Part shown: positions 12,891 through 16,639 of the stretch, piece by piece
Layout of the letters: each line of letters begins with the position of its first letter
Position numbering within the stretch: the stretch's first letter is position 1
Source of the DNA: Sphingomonadales bacterium
GTDB taxonomy: Bacteria; Pseudomonadota; Alphaproteobacteria; Sphingomonadales; Sphingomonadaceae
Length of the DNA stretch: 16,639 nt
Direction: 5' to 3'
Assembly: GCA_028868335.1 (NCBI GenBank)
Contig: JAGWUU010000032.1
Span: 1-16,639, forward strand
Made by a program: the position numbers and the translations under genes
Notes under the pieces: generated by a model
The model's database searches: none
What the model was told of the DNA's origin: nothing
The model's input: the letters and a program-made list of their open reading frames with translations, nothing else

Positions 12891-13481
12891 TTATCGCGCC
12901 GGGTCGGCCCGGTCCAGTGCCTTTGCTGCACCAGTCGCGACCTTGTGGAAAGTGTAGCTGAGCGTGATCTGGTTGATGTCTTTCGTCTCGGGATCGTCGG
13001 CGATCGCCGGGTCGACGTAATAGATCACCGGCATGTCAACCTTCTGCCCAGGTTGCAGGGTCTGCTGGTTGAAGCAGAAGCACTGGATCTTCTTGAAATA
13101 CTTGCCGACCAGATCCGGCTCGACGTTGAAGCTGGCGACGCCGGTGATCGGCTCCTTCGCCAGGTTTTCCGCGGTGTAGAATGCCTGCATGCGCTGGCCG
13201 ATCCGCATGTCCTGGGTGATCTGCTGGGGCGAGAAGCGCCAGTCCATCCCGCGTTCGACATTGCCGTCGAACCGCACCGATATGTGCCCGGCCGCCACCT
13301 TCACCGCATTGGCCTGCGCTGCGGTCGAGCGCTGGGTGGTGCCGTTATAGCCGGTGACCTGGCAGAATATCCGGTACAGCGGCACCGAGGCGAAACCCAG
13401 TGCGAGCATGGCCAGCGCCACGCCGACCATGATCAGCGCCGTGCGGCGGTTGCGGTTTGCGGTTGGTGCGGCGGCGGTCAT
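12891..13481 (-). CDS. ctaG: Cytochrome c oxidase assembly protein Cox11/CtaG
   Basis: This 196-residue protein is the copper chaperone that delivers CuB to subunit I. It has one N-terminal transmembrane helix (about 14-33), then C40 in YRIFCQVTGYNGTT, and a periplasmic immunoglobulin-like domain with the copper motif KIQCFCFNQQ (C134 and C136). VDMPVIYYVDP and ITLSYTFHKV near the end are also conserved. Length is usual for alphaproteobacterial Cox11. The ATG at 13479-13481 comes four bases after the stop of the 43-residue gene upstream. Function is well supported by the family and by its place between ctaB and coxC. Confidence 0.97.
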   Translation of the reverse strand: MTAAAPTANRNRRTALIMVGVALAMLALGFASVPLYRIFCQVTGYNGTTQRSTAAQANAVKVAAGHISVRFDGNVERGMDWRFSPQQITQDMRIGQRMQAFYTAENLAKEPITGVASFNVEPDLVGKYFKKIQCFCFNQQTLQPGQKVDMPVIYYVDPAIADDPETKDINQITLSYTFHKVATGAAKALDRADPAR

Positions 13482-13485
13482 CGGC

Positions 13486-13617
13486 TCAGTGCTTCATCTT
13501 GGCGATGGTGATGAAGAAGAACAGCACGGCAAAGCCCGCCAGCACCAGCGCCAGCGCGCGGTTGCGGCCACGGATGATCCGCTGGCGTTCTTCTTCGGGG
13601 CTGGGGGGCAATTGCAT
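13486..13617 (-). CDS. 43-residue single-helix membrane protein between ctaB and ctaG
   Basis: This short gene reads MQLPPSPEEERQRIIRGRNR at its start, followed by a hydrophobic helix (about residues 21-38, ALALVLAGFAVLFFFITI) and the tail AKMKH. The positive residues before the helix predict a cytoplasmic N-terminus. The ATG is at 13615-13617 and the TGA at 13488-13486. Spacing is six bases from the ctaB stop and four bases to the ctaG start, which strongly supports real, co-translated coding. Small membrane proteins of this kind, ending in a short basic tail, occur at this place in the cox clusters of many alphaproteobacteria. The function is unknown; a role in oxidase assembly or as a small subunit is inferred from context. 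Usual size cut-offs would miss it. Confidence 0.82.
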   Translation of the reverse strand: MQLPPSPEEERQRIIRGRNRALALVLAGFAVLFFFITIAKMKH

Positions 13618-13623
13618 GGAAGA

Positions 13624-14535
13624 TCATCCGATCAGGAAACGGTCCGCCACCAGCGCGGCGAACAGGGCGAAAAGGTAGAACACCGAAAAACCGAACAGGC
13701 GCTTCTCGGGGCGCATGTCGCCATCGGCTGCTCCGCCGCGAAACACCGCCACGCGCAGCGCCAGCAGCAGGAACAGAGCCGAGAGGACCAGCGCCGCCGC
13801 TCCGTAGAGCCATCCGGCAACGTGCAGCCAGAACGGCGCAAGGCTGAGCGGCAACAGCAGCACGGCATAGATCAGGATCTGGCGGCGCGTCGACTGATGC
13901 CCGGCGACCACCGGCATCATCGGAATGCCCGCGGCCGCGTAGTCCGTCTCCACGAACAGCGCCAGCGCCCAGAAGTGCGGCGGGGTCCAGAAGAAGATGA
14001 TCGCGAACAGCAGCACCGGCATCAAGCTGATCTGCCCGGTCGCGGCGATCCATCCGATCATCGGCGGAAAGGCCCCTGCCCCGCCCCCGATCACGATGTT
14101 CTGCGGAGTGCGCGGCTTGAGCCAGATCGTATAGACCACCGCGTAATAGACGATCGAAATCGCCAGGATCGCCGCCGCCAGCCAGCTCACCGCCAGCCCC
14201 ATGACCAGGACCGACGCCACTGACAGGCCCACGCCGAAATCGCGCGCCACGGTGCGGTCCATCCGTCCGGCGGGCAGCGGCCGCCCGGCGGTCCGCTTCA
14301 TCTTGGCGTCGAGGTCGGCCTCCCACCACTGGTTGAGCGCGGCCGAACCGCCCGCGCCAACCGCGATGCACAGGATCGCGGTGAACCCAAGGATCGGATC
14401 GACCCGCACCGGCGCGGCGAGCAGGCCGCACAGCCCGGTGAAGATCACCAGGCTCATCACCCGGGGCTTGGTCAGCGACAGGAAATCGCGCCAGTCGGCG
14501 GGCAATGGCAGGGACGAGGCGGCAGAGGCGGTCAT
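13624..14535 (-). CDS. ctaB: Protoheme IX farnesyltransferase (heme O synthase)
   Basis: This 303-residue polytopic membrane enzyme adds a farnesyl group to the vinyl side chain of heme B to make heme O, the precursor of heme A. It belongs to the UbiA prenyltransferases. Seen are LTKPRVMSLVIFTG (21-34), the prenyl-diphosphate motif NQWWEADLDAKMKRTAGRPL (68-87), GGGAGAFPPMIGW, and IPMMPVVAGHQSTRRQI in the later loop. About nine helices can be read. I chose ATG 14533-14535 (MTASAASSLPLPADWRDFL). The frame is open to 14904, but that would run through REP copy C and into the hydrolase gene. It heads the visible oxidase-assembly block. Subunit I and II genes, which often precede it, are not upstream here. 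Confidence 0.96.
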   Translation of the reverse strand: MTASAASSLPLPADWRDFLSLTKPRVMSLVIFTGLCGLLAAPVRVDPILGFTAILCIAVGAGGSAALNQWWEADLDAKMKRTAGRPLPAGRMDRTVARDFGVGLSVASVLVMGLAVSWLAAAILAISIVYYAVVYTIWLKPRTPQNIVIGGGAGAFPPMIGWIAATGQISLMPVLLFAIIFFWTPPHFWALALFVETDYAAAGIPMMPVVAGHQSTRRQILIYAVLLLPLSLAPFWLHVAGWLYGAAALVLSALFLLLALRVAVFRGGAADGDMRPEKRLFGFSVFYLFALFAALVADRFLIG

Positions 14536-14578
14536 GATTCCGTGGGCGCTATAGGCTGGACGAGCGGCCATGCCAAGG

Positions 14579-14669
14579 CGTCGTCCCCGGCTCGACCGGG
14601 GACCGCTGGCCGCATCGAGGCAAGGCTGATCCGATCCGGCCGGCGATCCCCGCTTTCGCGGGGAAGACG
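14579..14669. repeat. REP-like inverted repeat, copy C (mixed beta/alpha arms)
   Basis: This 91-bp inverted repeat lies between the hydrolase stop codon (which begins at 14670) and ctaB. The left arm starts CGTCGTCCCCGGCTCGACC (beta type, as in copy B). The right arm, in reverse complement from 14669, starts CGTCTTCCCCGCGAAAGCGG (alpha type, as in copy A). Both continue with a GGGGA core and a GGCCG stretch. The element may reduce read-through from the hydrolase gene into ctaB. Confidence 0.85.
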
Positions 14670-15632
14670 TCAGGCCAGCCGCCCCAGCCACTCCACCAGC
14701 AGCGCATTCACTTCGGCGGGCCGTTCCTGCTGGGTCCAGTGGCCGACGCCTTCGAGGATGTGACCTTCGACCTTCGGCGCGAACATCCGCATCATCGCCA
14801 CAGGATCGGCGACCGCGCCGAACAGCGTCGTCGCCGGATCGCGGCTCCCGCCGATGAACAGGCACGGCTGCTCGATCCGCTTGCCCTGCCACGCCTTGAG
14901 CCAATCAAAGTCGCGCTCGTGGTTGCGATAGCGGTTGAGTGGACCGCGAAAGCCGGAACGGGTGAACTCGCCGCCGTAGTAATCGAGATCGGCCTCGCTC
15001 AGCCACGACACGGGCCGGGGATCGGGCAGGCCTTCGAGGAAGGTCGCGCCCAGCGGCTTGTCCCAGTAGTTGCCCGGCGGAACATCGCCGCTGATCGAGT
15101 ACATCATCCGCTGCACGAACCCGCGCGGGTCAGCCTCGGCCTCCTCCTCGGCGACACCGGGTTCCTGAAAGTATTCCTGATAGAAGAACCGGCCCTGGCT
15201 GGTGAAGTGTTCGCGGAATATCTCGGTGAAGGGCCGTTGCGGCGCTCCGCTGAATGGCACCGACAGTCCGGCCACCGCGCGAATCCGGTCGGGGCGGGTA
15301 AAGGCGGTGTTCCACACGATCGGCGCGCCCCAGTCATGCCCGATCAACACCACCGGCTCACCGGGCGAAAGCGCATCGGCCAGGCCGATCAGGTCGCCCG
15401 CGATCTTCTCCAGCGTATAGTCCTCGACCCGCGGCGGCTTGTCCGACCCGCCATAGCCGCGCACGTCGATCGCGCAGGCCGTGAACCCCGCGCCCGCGAC
15501 CGGCCCGATCTGGTGCCGCCACGAATACCAGCTTTCGGGAAAGCCGTGGACCATGATCGCCAGCGGCCCGCTGCCCTCGATGGCGCAGCGCAGCGTCACG
15601 CCGCCAGTATCGATCTGCCGAAACTCGGGCAT
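14670..15632 (-). CDS. Alpha/beta hydrolase, soluble epoxide hydrolase type
   Basis: This 320-residue protein has the epoxide-hydrolase layout of the alpha/beta hydrolase fold. The oxyanion motif is HGFPES (29-34) and the nucleophile motif is GHDWGAP (98-104) with D100. An acid candidate is D265 in GGSRDPATT, and the catalytic histidine is H298 in GVGHWTQQE. Lid tyrosines that could activate the epoxide are near 152 and 219. Such enzymes open epoxides to diols; haloalkane dehalogenase is less likely because the residue after the nucleophile is tryptophan but the halide-site pattern is not evident. The substrate is unknown. ATG 15630-15632 is preceded by GGAGA. The frame extends to 15707 but overlaps the preceding gene. 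The gene follows the epimerase by 13 bases, so the two probably form an operon. Confidence 0.87.
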   Translation of the reverse strand: MPEFRQIDTGGVTLRCAIEGSGPLAIMVHGFPESWYSWRHQIGPVAGAGFTACAIDVRGYGGSDKPPRVEDYTLEKIAGDLIGLADALSPGEPVVLIGHDWGAPIVWNTAFTRPDRIRAVAGLSVPFSGAPQRPFTEIFREHFTSQGRFFYQEYFQEPGVAEEEAEADPRGFVQRMMYSISGDVPPGNYWDKPLGATFLEGLPDPRPVSWLSEADLDYYGGEFTRSGFRGPLNRYRNHERDFDWLKAWQGKRIEQPCLFIGGSRDPATTLFGAVADPVAMMRMFAPKVEGHILEGVGHWTQQERPAEVNALLVEWLGRLA

Positions 15633-15645
15633 CAACCGCGTCTCC

Positions 15646-16626
15646 TCAATCCAGGAAGAAACCATGAGGATAGGCGGCAAGTCCCGGAAAGACCAGCTTC
15701 CAGCCATGCCGTCCGCCCCGTTCGATCAGGTCGGCGGTCACGGCCGAGACGCTTTCGCTGAAGCTGGTGACGGGGTGATAGCCAAGCTGCCGCGCAGCCG
15801 TGGTGGCTGCTACCATCGGGTGCGGGATGGTCCAGGGCGACAGGCCTTCAAAACCCCTTGGCGGCCCCTCGAACGGGTCGATTTCGCTGGTCGATCCCAT
15901 TGCGGCAAGAATCGCTTGCCCCACTTCGCCTGCGGTCGGGCAAGTCATGTCGCAGGCGTTCAAGACGTGGCTACCGGGCGCGGCGATGGCAAGGCGGACG
16001 ATCTCGGCGATGTTTTCCGCCGCGACCGGATGAAATTGCGAAGCGCCGTTCCAGGCGAGCGGGATGCGCTGTCGGTCGGCAAGCGCCTGCTGGATGAACC
16101 ACCATTCGCGCGGGGAGCGGCTGCCGATTCCATAGATCGCGCCGGGGCGCACGATCACCGAGGGGATCGGCAGCGCCATCACCGCGTCCTCCAGCGCCAC
16201 CTTGCGGGTCGAATAGGTTTCCGGTCCCGGCGCGACGCGACGGTTGTTTTCGGGGATGGGAAACGCGAAGCGTGGTGGCCTGTTCGTCCAGGCCTCATCG
16301 AGAGTGCGCCCGGCATCGTCGGCGTAAACGCTGATGCTGGAAATCACGACAAGCTTGCCGACCGTGTGGGTCAGGCGATGCCATTGCGCGGCGTGCGCTG
16401 CGTCGAAGGCGACGGTGTCTATGACGGCGTCGACGCGATCACCGATTGCCGCGTCGAGTTCAGCGAATACATTCCGGTCAAGCTTGCTCCAGTCAGACGC
16501 AGGTGAATCATCCGGCCGTGCACTATGCGTCGTGCCGACGACGACATCCCAGCCATGCGCCGCCAGATTGGCCGAAACCGCGCGCCCGATCTGGCCGTAG
16601 CCAAGAACGAACGCGCGGTTTCCCAT
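15646..16626 (-). CDS. NAD-dependent epimerase/dehydratase family protein (extended SDR)
   Basis: This 326-residue protein is an extended short-chain dehydrogenase. The N-terminal nucleotide-binding motif GYGQIG is at 9-14, a serine stretch VVISSISVYAD at about 93-103, and the catalytic YSTRK gives Y138 and K142. RPGAIYG (160-166) is the family's usual segment after the active site. The shortened glycine motif (GxGxxG in place of GxxGxxG) is typical of atypical or NmrA-like members. The substrate is not identifiable. The start ATG 16624-16626 overlaps a TAA on the same strand (TAATG), suggesting that another gene ends there just upstream, but only 13 bases of it are in the window. It appears co-transcribed with the epoxide hydrolase. 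Confidence 0.85.
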   Translation of the reverse strand: MGNRAFVLGYGQIGRAVSANLAAHGWDVVVGTTHSARPDDSPASDWSKLDRNVFAELDAAIGDRVDAVIDTVAFDAAHAAQWHRLTHTVGKLVVISSISVYADDAGRTLDEAWTNRPPRFAFPIPENNRRVAPGPETYSTRKVALEDAVMALPIPSVIVRPGAIYGIGSRSPREWWFIQQALADRQRIPLAWNGASQFHPVAAENIAEIVRLAIAAPGSHVLNACDMTCPTAGEVGQAILAAMGSTSEIDPFEGPPRGFEGLSPWTIPHPMVAATTAARQLGYHPVTSFSESVSAVTADLIERGGRHGWKLVFPGLAAYPHGFFLD

Positions 16627-16639
16627 TATTCCGCCATGG

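Noticed and set aside
12006..13511. A 501-residue open frame on the plus strand opposite coxC and ctaG
   Set aside because: It spans two certain genes and the gap between them, and is a histidine- and arginine-rich antisense shadow.
14536..14904. A longer N-terminus for heme O synthase
   Set aside because: It would translate REP copy C and part of the hydrolase gene; the family start fits the ATG at 14535.
1..16639. A CRISPR array, phage or toxin-antitoxin module
   Set aside because: No evenly spaced direct repeats, phage genes, or small toxin/antitoxin pairs were seen on either strand.

Overview
This is a GC-rich, densely coded chromosomal segment of an alphaproteobacterium, most likely from Sphingomonadales (Novosphingobium/Sphingomonas-like). 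That placement rests on protein style, on the linkage ctaB - small membrane protein - ctaG/cox11 - coxC - DUF983 - SURF1 - thrC, and on the CGTCRTCCCCG-type palindromic repeats. It is inference from remembered gene orders, not from a database search. Most genes are core metabolism. No tRNA, rRNA, CRISPR, transposase or prophage gene was seen, and no gene-free stretch exceeds 300 bases.

Layout. 1-2130: the 3' end of alanine dehydrogenase (+) overlaps, tail to tail, dihydroorotase pyrC (-). A run of hairpins then precedes a YgfZ/GcvT-like folate-binding protein (+). 2152-3673: a TetR regulator (-) is divergent from a predicted ferritin-like metal-dependent hydrolase (+). 3766-5260: a GNAT acetyltransferase (-) and the rplU-rpmA operon (-) with its own promoter and terminator. 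5448-5957: a small lipoprotein of unknown role (+). 6035-8420: a tight pterin operon on the minus strand, folB - SDR-like half protein - moaA - moaD - moaE, joining folate and molybdenum-cofactor steps. 8430-10906: an RlmI-like SAM methyltransferase and threonine synthase thrC. 11026-14535: aa3 cytochrome oxidase biogenesis genes (heme O synthase ctaB, a 43-residue membrane protein, Cox11, subunit III, DUF983, SURF1). 14670-16626: an epoxide-hydrolase-like alpha/beta hydrolase and an NAD-dependent epimerase, again on the minus strand.

How the parts work together. Heme O synthase, Cox11 (CuB delivery), SURF1 (heme a insertion) and subunit III all serve one terminal oxidase. The genes for catalytic subunits I and II are not next to ctaB in this window. 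MoaA, MoaD and MoaE cover the first and second stages of molybdopterin synthesis, while MoaC and the later enzymes must be encoded elsewhere.

No wholly new multi-gene system was found. The least ordinary signals are non-coding or structural: (i) three 89-91 bp REP-like inverted repeats with two exchangeable arm types, one of them inside the methyltransferase reading frame; (ii) an 83-bp inverted repeat whose two ends supply the stop codons of two convergent genes; (iii) a hairpin that covers the pyrC ribosome binding site; (iv) a terminator-like hairpin with a U tract inside the first codons of the DUF983 gene; and (v) a 112-residue protein resembling the back half of a short-chain dehydrogenase with the catalytic residues missing, inside the pterin operon.
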